Counted from the first letter of the stretch, positions 17,730 to 24,502 are shown. The stretch is 32,291 nucleotides of DNA from Soonwooa sp023440705 (GCA_023440705.1 JAEXRP010000107.1:1-32291), one strand, 5' to 3'. Translations and numbers: made by a program. The notes: generated from the letters alone by a model not told the origin.

Positions 17730-19160
17730 ATGGATTCAAAAGCTTTTAAATATGAACAGGTGGTCAAATCGATTGAAGATTTAATTAGTTCATTAGAATT
17801 AAAACCAGGAGATAAAATTCCATCGGTAAGAAAATTAAGCGAAACCTTAAATGTGAGTATTACAACTGTTTTTCAGGCCTATAATATTCTTGAGGCGCGA
17901 GGATTAATACAATCAAAACCAAAAAGCGGCTATTATGTCAGTAATTCAATAAAGAAAATTGAACCCTTTAATATTATTGAAAAAGGCTACATTCCTTTAC
18001 CGGTTGAAGTGGAAATAAATGAGATGGCAACTACAATGATGAGAAATAGTAGGGAGAATGGTGTGCTCAATTTTTCAATTTTATCTCCGGTTAATGAGTT
18101 TTTACCCATCACGAGGTTAAATAAAGCAGTGTCAAACGCTTTGAGAGAAATGAGTAGTGTTAATTTTCAATATCCTCTTGTAGAAGGCGATCCTAAAATC
18201 CTTTATCAATTGAGTTTACAAACGATTAGTTGGCCTACAAAATTATCGAAAGACCAGATTTTAGTTACTAACGGGGCAATGGAAGCGATTAATTTATGTC
18301 TGGATGCAATTGCCGAACCTGGTGATGTTATCGCAGTAGAATCTCCAACTTATCATGGAATTCTCCAGAGTCTTGAAACGAGAAAATTAAAAGTACTGGA
18401 AGTTCCAACCAATCCGTTTACGGGGATTATTTTAGATGAATTGGAGAAATTGCTAGAAAATAATAGTGTAAAAGCATGTGTTTTTATGCCAAGAACAAGT
18501 AACCCTACAGGCGCTTCAATGCCCGAAGAAAGTAAGAAAATATTAGCTGATTTGTTAGGCTCAAAAAACATACCTTTAATTGAAGATGACACACTTGGGG
18601 AATTGCAGTTTTTTAATAGTCATTCTCTTCCTGTAAAAGCTTATGATAACTATAATAATGTGCTGTATTGTTCCTCAGTTTCGAAAACTTTAGCTCCCGG
18701 ATTTAGGATAGGGTGGGTTTCGGGCAGTAAATTTCATAAGAAAATTGAAAAATTAAAATTCGGTGCAAATATTAGTACCACAGGCGTATTTCAAAATGCC
18801 ATTGGGAAATATTTTGAAAGTGGCCAATATCCTTCACATATTCGGAAAATGTCCATATCTGTGCAATGTCAGGTAAACAAATATATTGATGCTATTCAAA
18901 AACACTTTCCTTCAACTATTAGAATTGCTGAGCCAGCCGCAGGATTTAGTCTTTGGATCGAGCTGCCAAAAGAGATAGACTCCATTGAATTACAGCGAGA
19001 GGCACTTGCAAATGGTATAGGACTTTGTCCTGGTTATATTTTTTCGATGACGGGAATGTACAATAATTTTATCCGAATTAATTGTTGTCCACTTTGGTCT
19101 TTTAAAGTTGAAAATGGGATAAAAAAAATAGGCGGGTTGATAAAGAAAATGATGAGTTAA
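17730..19160 (+). CDS. MocR-family (GntR wHTH plus aminotransferase-like) transcriptional regulator
   Basis: The 476-residue protein, counted from the ATG at 17730, has an N-terminal GntR winged helix (about 1-75, with KIPSVRKLSETLNVSITTVF). A fold-type I aminotransferase domain follows, with ARTSNPTG-like RTSNPTGASM and the PLP-lysine motif SSVSKTLAPGFRIGW (K319). A GTG two codons upstream (17724) is an alternative start, but the promoter -7 box ends only 11 bp before it. MocR proteins bind PLP or amino-acid aldimines and usually regulate a divergent gene, here the MDR oxidoreductase. The stop codon is only 5 bp from the right half of the array repeat. Confidence 0.88.
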   Translation: MDSKAFKYEQVVKSIEDLISSLELKPGDKIPSVRKLSETLNVSITTVFQAYNILEARGLIQSKPKSGYYVSNSIKKIEPFNIIEKGYIPLPVEVEINEMATTMMRNSRENGVLNFSILSPVNEFLPITRLNKAVSNALREMSSVNFQYPLVEGDPKILYQLSLQTISWPTKLSKDQILVTNGAMEAINLCLDAIAEPGDVIAVESPTYHGILQSLETRKLKVLEVPTNPFTGIILDELEKLLENNSVKACVFMPRTSNPTGASMPEESKKILADLLGSKNIPLIEDDTLGELQFFNSHSLPVKAYDNYNNVLYCSSVSKTLAPGFRIGWVSGSKFHKKIEKLKFGANISTTGVFQNAIGKYFESGQYPSHIRKMSISVQCQVNKYIDAIQKHFPSTIRIAEPAAGFSLWIELPKEIDSIELQREALANGIGLCPGYIFSMTGMYNNFIRINCCPLWSFKVENGIKKIGGLIKKMMS

Positions 19161-19165
19161 AGAAA

Positions 19166-19245
19166 GAGCGGCGGGTAAATATTTCCACTTTTTCTACTTT
19201 ATATTTAACCCCGCATTTTGCCAATACAATGTTAGGCGTAGTTTT
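19166..19245. repeat. attC-like repeat copy B (right half only)
   Basis: It starts at AGCGGCGGGTAAAT (19167-19180), the same motif at which copy A loses its match. It runs through TTTAACCCCGCATTTTGCC and AATACAAT to GTTAGGCGTAGTTTT (19231-19245), the left end of the ParDE cassette. No left arm precedes it. Copies A and B together make exactly one repeat with an overlap of about 19 bp. Confidence 0.85.
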
Positions 19246-19246
19246 T

Positions 19247-19546
19247 TTATTCTTTGATCCGTTTCTTTAAATCCATTTCTGCTCCAAGAATTCTTTCTAC
19301 TTCAATTTCGGTTTGACTTAAGATTCTGTAGAAAATAATATGTTTGTTTGCCAGAAATCCATAAAATTCATTATCAATTTCAGCATAATTTTTTCCAATA
19401 TTTGGATTTTCAGCGAGAAGTTGACAAAAATCTATCAAATCTTCATAGTATTTATCAGCTTGATTTTCTGACCAAAATTCAAATGTGTATTCGTAAATTT
19501 TGGAAAGATCCTCAACAGCTTTATTTGTAAATAAGTATTTAGCCAT
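19247..19546 (-). CDS. parE: ParE-like toxin of a type II toxin-antitoxin pair
   Basis: The 99-residue protein is of the RelE/ParE superfamily, with the typical opening AKYLFTNKAVEDLSKIYEYT, a NPNIGKNY turn, GFLANKHIIFYRI and a C-terminal VERILGAEMDLKKRI. ParE toxins usually act on DNA gyrase; that activity is assumed from family. Its start overlaps the end of the ParD-like gene by 8 bp. The pair fills a complete cassette (19231-19890), and the toxin stop codon lies right against the left cassette end. TA pairs are common stabilising cargo in integron arrays. Confidence 0.88.
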   Translation of the reverse strand: MAKYLFTNKAVEDLSKIYEYTFEFWSENQADKYYEDLIDFCQLLAENPNIGKNYAEIDNEFYGFLANKHIIFYRILSQTEIEVERILGAEMDLKKRIKE

Positions 19547-19790
19547 TACTTCTCATTTTGGCTTTTAAAGATTCTAAATGTTTTTTAGGGTTGAAATCTA
19601 CTGCAATTCCACTATCAATTCCTTCTTGAATTGCATTTTTCAAAATCTGAACCTTATTTTCCTCTTCTTCCAAAAGTCTTAAACCTGCTCTAATAACTTC
19701 GCTTGCGTTTTTGTATCTTCCTTGAGAGACTTTATTATCAACAAAATCTTCAAAATAATTTCCCAAAGAAACAGATGTATTTCGTCCCAT
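19539..19790 (-). CDS. parD: ParD-family antitoxin (ribbon-helix-helix)
   Basis: The 83-residue protein has an N-terminal ribbon-helix-helix (TSVSLGNYFEDFVDNKVSQG, then RYKNASEVIRAGLRLLEEEE), which is diagnostic of ParD/CopG-type antitoxins. A C-terminal tail (AVDFNPKKHLESLKAKM) should bind the toxin. It precedes and overlaps the toxin gene, as is usual. It probably represses its own promoter in the 86 bp between its start and the cassette end. Confidence 0.88.
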   Translation of the reverse strand: MGRNTSVSLGNYFEDFVDNKVSQGRYKNASEVIRAGLRLLEEEENKVQILKNAIQEGIDSGIAVDFNPKKHLESLKAKMRSNG

Positions 19791-19875
19791 TTTATTTATT
19801 TTTTTTAAATTCTTAATTCAAAGTTACCAAATTTTGGTAATCTGAACAAATTTTTCTATTGGGAACTGCGCTTTT

Positions 19876-20083
19876 AAAATTACGCCTAACGGAAAAAGTA
19901 TTGGCGAAGTGCGGGCTGGATTTAACTGAAAGTTCAATTCAGACTGAGCGAAGCCGATGCTTTTTCAGATTGTCTAAATTAAATAAAAAAACAATATGAA
20001 AAGCAGCGGCGTGTAAATATTACAAAATGTTCTATTATAAATTTAACCCCGCATTTTGCCAATACAATGTTAGCAGAAGTCTT
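19876..20083. repeat. attC-like repeat copy C (complete)
   Basis: The left boundary TACGCCTAAC ends at 19890, then GGAAAAA, GTATTGGC, GAAG and TGCGGG. The right boundary mirrors it with CCCGCA, TTTT, GCCAATAC, AAT and GTTAGC (20069-20074). Inside are the AACT/AGTT mini-hairpin and a second hairpin (GCTTTTTCAGATTGT at 19959-19973 with ACAATATGAAAAGC at 19991-20004). Total length between boundary boxes is about 190 bp. Confidence 0.9.
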
Positions 20084-20403
20084 TATTTTTTTCTTTCAAT
20101 TTTGACTGGATCTTGTCTTGTATCGAAAACGTCCGCGATTTTCACCAGTTTTCTTTTGTCATCAATTGAATAAATAATCTTACAGTTAGATTCAACCAAA
20201 TAATGATATTCAATTATACGATTTTCTAATGATTGTTCTTTTTGCCCAATTCTAGGATTGTCAATTAATATATCAGGAGCTAAAAGTATTTTTGTAACAA
20301 TATTTAGCGCAACATCATAACTTTTTGACAAATCATGATAAAACTCAAAGATTTCGTCAATTTTTTCTTCAGAAAATTTTGACCATACAACTTTGTACTT
20401 CAC
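20083..20403 (-). CDS. RelE/ParE-superfamily toxin
   Basis: The 106-residue protein has the small RelE/ParE toxin fold: KYKVVWSKFSEEKIDEIFEF at the start, a NPRIGQKEQSLENR turn, CKIIYSIDDKRKLVKIADVF and a basic tail. It resembles toxins labelled RelE/ParE in Bacteroidota; whether it is an mRNA interferase or gyrase-directed cannot be read by eye. It begins 3 bp after the antitoxin-like gene. The two genes are the whole content of the cassette 20069-20724. Confidence 0.83.
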   Translation of the reverse strand: MKYKVVWSKFSEEKIDEIFEFYHDLSKSYDVALNIVTKILLAPDILIDNPRIGQKEQSLENRIIEYHYLVESNCKIIYSIDDKRKLVKIADVFDTRQDPVKIERKK

Positions 20404-20406
20404 AAT

Positions 20407-20631
20407 TTAGTATTTAGCAAGAAGTTCGGATGTTGTTTTAAATCTACCATTGTCAAAATCATTTTCTGATTTTGAAATTCTATCATTTAACTCTTCTATT
20501 GTGAAAGGTTTTAATGTTTTTTCAGTTTTAGTAGATTTTTTCAATAATTTTTCAAACTGAGAAATCATTTCCTCACTTTGAAGTTTTAGGAAAGCTTGTA
20601 CAAATTCTATTTTTCTAGTTTGAATATCCAT
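20407..20631 (-). CDS. Antitoxin partner of the RelE/ParE-like toxin
   Basis: The 74-residue, highly charged helical protein starts MDIQTRKIEFVQAFLKL and ends with the tail motif LNDRISKSENDFDNGRFKTT. I associate this tail with Bacteroidota antitoxins beside RelE-type toxins. No classic ribbon-helix-helix is visible. It sits immediately upstream of the toxin (3-bp gap) in the same cassette, which is the main support for the call. Confidence 0.75.
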   Translation of the reverse strand: MDIQTRKIEFVQAFLKLQSEEMISQFEKLLKKSTKTEKTLKPFTIEELNDRISKSENDFDNGRFKTTSELLAKY

Positions 20632-20709
20632 TTTGCAAAAATTATTTATTCAAATTTATGAAAATATTTGAAATCTTGTTCGATTATATATTTAAAGTTC
20701 TATTTTCAC

Positions 20710-20858
20710 AAGATTTCTGCTAACGGAAAAAGTATTGGCGAAGTGCGGGCTTTCGAAGAACTGAAAGTTCAAGAACGACCAAACGGAGCCAATATTTCAA
20801 ATTTTTCAATTATACATTTAACCCCGCATTTTGCCAATACAATGTTAGCTGCAGGTTT
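20710..20858. repeat. attC-like repeat copy D (complete, short form)
   Basis: Both boundary arms are intact: TTCTGCTAAC ending at 20724, GTATTGGC, TGCGGG; then CCCCGCA, GCCAATAC and GTTAGCTGCA from 20844. The GAACT/AGTTC mini-hairpin is present. The second internal hairpin seen in copies A, C and E is missing: the sequence passes straight from GGAGCC to AATATTTCAAA. The length is therefore about 130 bp between boundary boxes instead of about 190. Confidence 0.9.
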
Positions 20859-20866
20859 TTATAGAC

Positions 20867-21124
20867 TCAAACATTTTTACCATTTTTATCTTTAAAAAAT
20901 ATATCATTATTGTCTAACACAAAATAGTACATTCCCGCAGTCGTAAAAAACCACAATAAGTAATCTTCAAAATTTGTAGAATGTCTAATGAAAATCTGTC
21001 TAAATAACCAAAACCAAGCATAAAAATTGAATGCTACAACATAAAGTCGTTTCATTACTAAATTTACTTTTGGTTTTATTTTTTTGTATTCATTTTCAAA
21101 ATTTTTATCAAATTCAGATTTCAT
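20867..21124 (-). CDS. Unknown small membrane protein (cassette-borne)
   Basis: The 85-residue protein has a charged N-terminus (KSEFDKNFENEYKKIKPK). Two aromatic-rich hydrophobic segments follow (about residues 26-45 and 54-70, with FNFYAWFWLFRQIF and LLWFFTTAGMYYFVL), then a charged tail. I do not recognise the family. It follows the 120-residue gene by 19 bp within the third complete cassette, so the two are probably translated from one message. Confidence 0.6.
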   Translation of the reverse strand: MKSEFDKNFENEYKKIKPKVNLVMKRLYVVAFNFYAWFWLFRQIFIRHSTNFEDYLLWFFTTAGMYYFVLDNNDIFFKDKNGKNV

Positions 21125-21143
21125 TGATTAGTAATTATTGTTC

Positions 21144-21506
21144 TTAATTTTTCCATGTACTTGGATTATCGATTTTCCATTTTTTTTGTTTTGAATTCCA
21201 CATTAAATATGGACCGTCAAATCCTTCTAAATATATTAATTCATAAGTTCCTGCATTGTCAGTTTGATAACTAGGTTTAGTTCCTAAATATTCCATTTTA
21301 AAACCTACTTTTTCCAAAGTTTTCCAATCATCATTATTTGGAAGTTTATTATTTTCTTTTTTATATTTTTCAATATTTACAATAAGCTTATTTCCAAAAT
21401 TAATATCAGAACTTCTCGTGATTTCAATTGGCAAATTCCAATAAATTATAAAAATTATTAATGCGAAAATTATTATTGAAGCTAAAGTAATTATTACCTT
21501 TTTCAT
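21144..21506 (-). CDS. Unknown exported or membrane-anchored small protein (cassette-borne)
   Basis: The 120-residue protein has an N-terminal hydrophobic segment (about residues 4-24, IITLASIIIFALIIFIIYW). A soluble region follows with KYKKENNKLPNNDDWKTLEK, GTYELIYLEGFDGPYLMWNS and the ending KKWKIDNPSTW. The pattern of one N-terminal helix and a small beta domain recalls pilin-like or lipoprotein-like small proteins, but no family is recognised. It is first in the two-gene cassette 20844-21541. Confidence 0.6.
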   Translation of the reverse strand: MKKVIITLASIIIFALIIFIIYWNLPIEITRSSDINFGNKLIVNIEKYKKENNKLPNNDDWKTLEKVGFKMEYLGTKPSYQTDNAGTYELIYLEGFDGPYLMWNSKQKKWKIDNPSTWKN

Positions 21507-21526
21507 TTATTGACGGGCGTTTTTGC

Positions 21527-21735
21527 AAACTTGCAGCTAACGGAAAAAGTATTGGCGAAGTGCGGGCTTAATTTGAACGAATGTTCAAGTTCAGACCAAA
21601 CGAAGCCGATGCTTTTTCAGATTGTCTAAATTAAGAAAAAAAACAATATGAAAAGCAGCGGCGGATAAATATTACAAATCTTTCTATTATACATTTAACC
21701 CCGCATTTTGCCAATACAATGTTATTACAATATCT
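21527..21735. repeat. attC-like repeat copy E (complete, end of array)
   Basis: The left boundary TGCAGCTAAC ends at 21541 and is followed by GGAAAAA, GTATTGGC, GAAG and TGCGGG. The mini-hairpin is TGAAC/GTTCA and the second hairpin is GCTTTTTCAGATTGT (21611-21625) with ACAATATGAAAAGC (21643-21656). The right arm CCCCGCA, GCCAATAC ends at GTTATTACAA from 21721. No complementary partner for GTTATTACAA was found downstream, so the next cassette is broken or lies elsewhere. Confidence 0.9.
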
Positions 21736-21834
21736 TAATTATTTTTCACAAAATGCTCTTAAACGCTTATTAATAGGTCAATGTTATTTTTTATCTGCGC
21801 AAACAAATGCTAAAAAAAGTAGGGAAATGTGTTA

Positions 21835-21861
21835 TTTGTTGTACTAAATGTTGTATCTTTG
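21835..21861 (+). promoter_or_regulatory. Candidate promoter of the tyrosine recombinase gene
   Basis: TTTG (21835-21838) and TATCTTTG (21854-21861) match the Bacteroidota -33 and -7 elements, with a 15-bp spacer that is shorter than typical. It lies about 100 bp before the integrase ATG. Apart from this site and the end of repeat E, the 21507-21960 interval shows no gene. Confidence 0.5.
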
Positions 21862-21960
21862 TTTCAGGTTGCATTCAGATACTTTGTAGGAGTTTCGGCA
21901 ATCTTCATTCGGTTGCTTTCCTTTTCAAAATTAGTATAACATTTTCAAAAACACAATACC

Positions 21961-23178
21961 ATGGCCTCAGTAAAATTAATCCTCAGAACACAGCAGGCAG
22001 ACAAAAAAGGCGAATGTCCTCTGTATGTCCGCGTCATTAAAGACCGTAAAACAAAATTCATTGCAACAGGATATAAATTCCGGGAAAACCAGTGGGATGC
22101 AGAAGAACAGCGGGTAAGAAAAAACTTTCCGAATTCTGCCAGGATGAATGCCATTCTGATCAAGAAGGTTGCGGATGCTGCCGGCGAAGTTGCCGACCTT
22201 GAAAGAAAATCCAAAACTGTTTCTGCAAGAAGATTAAAAGAAGCCATCAACGGAAAACGCTCAGAGAATTTCTTTACCTATGCTTTTGCTAGGTTGGAGA
22301 AAATCAAACCTTCACTTTCAATCAAAACGCACAGAACCTACAAATCCCAGTTGGAGAAATTTGAAACCTATATCGGAAGCCGGGATGTGAACTTTGATGA
22401 TATGACGGTTACTTTCCTGAACGATTATGTAAGTTACTGTCAGAACAAACTGAGAAACACCAATACCACGGCAAAATATTCCCTGCTGATTTTGGCGATA
22501 TTTTTCAAAGAAGCAATCCGCGAGGATATTGTAGATTCCAATCTGTATCCTTTTGACAAGATCAAACTCAAAAAGGAAGCAGGCAAGCGGATGTTTTTAT
22601 CGAAAACCCAATTGGAAGAATTCAAAAAAATAGAAGTCAATCCCGACAGCAAAGCGCAGGTTTTTAAGGATATGTTTCTGTTCAGCGTTTCAGCGGGCGG
22701 ACTTCGTTTGAGTGATGTTATCGAAATCAGATGGGAGCATATAGATTTGGAAAACCACCGTCTTTCAAAAAAAATCAGAAAAACCGGCAGAGTACACAGT
22801 TTCAAATTCGGACAGTCGGCCATTGATATTCTGAATAAATACAAACCGAAGAAAATCAATCCGGCGCACTTCGTATTTCCTTTGTTGGAAAATGACGGAC
22901 TTTATTTGAGCAATGATCTGTTTGCTGACAGCGAATTAGCGCGATGCAGTTCACTTTGCAGTCTGCATTTGAGAGCAATGGGAAAGAAGATGAAACTGCC
23001 TTTCAGTCTGTCATTTCATTTGGCAAGACACACATTTGCGACCAATGCGCTGAACAACGGAATGCGTATCGAACATGTATCAAAACTCTTAGATCACACC
23101 AATATCGGGACCACACAGATTTATGCAAAAATTGTTTCCCAGGAATTGGATGATGCGGTAGATAAATATGTATACTGA
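21961..23178 (+). CDS. Tyrosine recombinase/integrase (Bacteroidota arm-binding type)
   Basis: The 405-residue protein has an N-terminal arm-binding domain (about 1-90), a SAM-like core-binding domain (about 103-200) and a catalytic domain (about 210-400). The catalytic residues are all present: R249 (GGLRLSD), K274, H353 and R356 (HLARH), H379 (LDH) and Y388 (QIYAKI). The arm-binding domain and length fit ICE/prophage integrases of Bacteroidota rather than integron IntI (about 320-340 residues with an extra helix before the last motifs). It is divergent from, and adjacent to, the cassette array. A terminator follows its stop codon directly. Confidence 0.92.
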   Translation: MASVKLILRTQQADKKGECPLYVRVIKDRKTKFIATGYKFRENQWDAEEQRVRKNFPNSARMNAILIKKVADAAGEVADLERKSKTVSARRLKEAINGKRSENFFTYAFARLEKIKPSLSIKTHRTYKSQLEKFETYIGSRDVNFDDMTVTFLNDYVSYCQNKLRNTNTTAKYSLLILAIFFKEAIREDIVDSNLYPFDKIKLKKEAGKRMFLSKTQLEEFKKIEVNPDSKAQVFKDMFLFSVSAGGLRLSDVIEIRWEHIDLENHRLSKKIRKTGRVHSFKFGQSAIDILNKYKPKKINPAHFVFPLLENDGLYLSNDLFADSELARCSSLCSLHLRAMGKKMKLPFSLSFHLARHTFATNALNNGMRIEHVSKLLDHTNIGTTQIYAKIVSQELDDAVDKYVY

Positions 23179-23189
23179 TAAAAAATAAG

Positions 23190-23218
23190 AACATCTGCAG
23201 ATTGCGGATGTTTTTTTT
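23190..23218 (+). terminator. Terminator of the integrase gene
   Basis: AACATC (23190-23195) pairs with GATGTT (23207-23212), with extra inner pairing around GC, and an eight-T run follows. It lies 11 bp after the integrase stop codon. The following stretch to 23463 shows no gene; it holds two direct copies of TTGATTTTTGC at 23300-23310 and 23381-23391. Confidence 0.8.
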
Positions 23219-23463
23219 GCCTTAAAAATTGTTGAAAAAATTATCGCTCTGACTTTCAAAAATTTGCATTAAAAAACTGTCATTGCGGATAACTCACTCT
23301 TGATTTTTGCATTCTGCTTCACTATTTTCGTAGTATGATGAAAAAGTAAAAAACTTGCGTGAAATTCGGAAGAATGGCGATTGATTTTTGCTCAAAATCT
23401 AAACAATGAGAAACAAACTCCAATTTTTTTTAATAACCAACCAGAAAAAACTTTTATTAAGTT

Positions 23464-24357
23464 ATGGATCGCCACTTGCTGAAGGAAACTGCACCTTTCG
23501 TGCAATTATCGTCCGTAAAGGTTACGGATGACTTTAACCCGTTATTCGATATTGAAAAAATTCCCAAACAGTCTGTAGAGGACTACTGTCAGCAGTTACT
23601 CATCCGTTCGTTCTCAATTTCCCATTCTCAAATTCCCGACTTTATCTGCCACCACTGTAATTTGGTGAAAGAACCTGTGAAATGGCTCAACAAGTTTGAA
23701 AAACTATTAACACTTAATGAGGAACTCTTTTCTACTGCCAGAAACAACAGCCGACTGATGAAATTTTATGCCTGCATTGAAACCAAAAGAAACAAACTCG
23801 CAGAAGCATCGGAAAAACCGGAAAAAAAGAATCCTGCTAAAAGATTTATCAATGCCGAGAGTGATGAACGCTATTTCTCCTATAAAGAAACAAGAGAAAA
23901 AATGGAATTACTGCCTGATAATAAAGATAAAGTATATTTCTTAACCTGCGAAATTTACGATTACAGGACGGAAGATATTTTTATGAAAAATCAAAAACTA
24001 CCGGAGTTTGATCAGGAGTGCGAAAAACTGATTGGAAAAATTCAGACTTTGGCAAAAATGCGTGCGGAGATTGAAGCCGCTAGACAGACTGAAAAAACGA
24101 TTGAAATTACCTCTGAAAAAATAATACTGAATGGTCCTTTGAACATCATTACCAGCGCATTCAAACAAATGATGACTTCCGTAAAACCCAACGGTAAACC
24201 CTACATTCAGAAAAGAATCAAAGATGTGGCAGAATTCATTTATGAAAATTTTGCGGATGAAAACGGTAACGAACTTTCAAAAGAAACTCTGCAGACTTAT
24301 CTATCACCAGGAAGAAATGACAAGGATCCCAATTCTGATATGCAGGTTACTTTTTAG
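23464..24357 (+). CDS. Unknown mobile-element protein
   Basis: The 297-residue mostly helical protein has an N-terminal motif with paired Cys and His (FICHHCNLVKEPVKWLNKFE) that could bind a metal, and a charged middle (KRNKLAEASEKPEKKNPAKR). The C-terminal region (KPYIQKRIKDVAEFIYENFA, then ETLQTYLSPGR) resembles a winged-helix DNA-binding tail. The position between integrase and excisionase-like gene is where RteC-type regulators sit in related elements, but I cannot confirm that family. Its final bases overlap the first TTTAGTCCGAT copy of the palindromic site downstream. Confidence 0.65.
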   Translation: MDRHLLKETAPFVQLSSVKVTDDFNPLFDIEKIPKQSVEDYCQQLLIRSFSISHSQIPDFICHHCNLVKEPVKWLNKFEKLLTLNEELFSTARNNSRLMKFYACIETKRNKLAEASEKPEKKNPAKRFINAESDERYFSYKETREKMELLPDNKDKVYFLTCEIYDYRTEDIFMKNQKLPEFDQECEKLIGKIQTLAKMRAEIEAARQTEKTIEITSEKIILNGPLNIITSAFKQMMTSVKPNGKPYIQKRIKDVAEFIYENFADENGNELSKETLQTYLSPGRNDKDPNSDMQVTF

Positions 24358-24418
24358 TCCGATTTTCAAACAATAGTTTAATTTTTCAATCTCCTAAAGT
24401 CCAGTTAGTTGCAAGGAA

Positions 24419-24455
24419 TTTAGTCCGATCGGACTAAATCGGACTAATCGGACTT
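24419..24455. promoter_or_regulatory. 20-bp perfect palindrome with extra half-site repeats
   Basis: TTTAGTCCGATCGGACTAAA (24419-24438) is a perfect palindrome. It is followed directly by two more TCGGACT copies (24439-24455) and then TTTTTT. Another half-site, TTTAGTCCGAT, occurs at 24353-24363. It could act as an operator or iteron bound by an element protein, or as a terminator (AGTCCGA pairs with the last TCGGACT before the T run). It lies just upstream of a CAACTTTG -7-like box (24468-24475) for the HTH gene. Confidence 0.6.
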
Positions 24456-24502
24456 TTTTCTTTATTTCAACTTTGCTCCATAATCTTAAAACAAAAATTT
24501 TT

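Larger units (their letters stand above)
15331..21735. other. Integron-like cassette array (attC-like repeats without a recognisable IntI)
   Basis: Six full or partial copies of one structured repeat are spaced through this stretch and separate small gene modules. Three modules (19231-19890, 20069-20724, 20844-21541) are complete. In each, the outer 15 bases at the two ends are complementary to each other, but they differ from module to module. All module genes lie on the minus strand and are followed on that strand by a repeat, as integron cassette genes are followed by attC. No integron-type integrase was seen. The assignment is inference from structure; covariance-model searches were not possible here. 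Confidence 0.65.

Noticed and set aside
20668..20895. A plus-strand reading frame crossing repeat D
   Set aside because: It is composed mostly of repeat arms and runs antisense into the 85-residue gene; its translation resembles no protein.
21807..22040. A small plus-strand Cys-rich reading frame before the integrase
   Set aside because: It overlaps the promoter and start of the integrase in another frame and is unrelated to any family I know.
21961..23178. The tyrosine recombinase as an integron integrase (IntI)
   Set aside because: Its arm-binding N-terminus and 405-residue length fit Bacteroidota ICE integrases, and VapE and excisionase-like genes follow it. No IntI-specific extra helix could be recognised.
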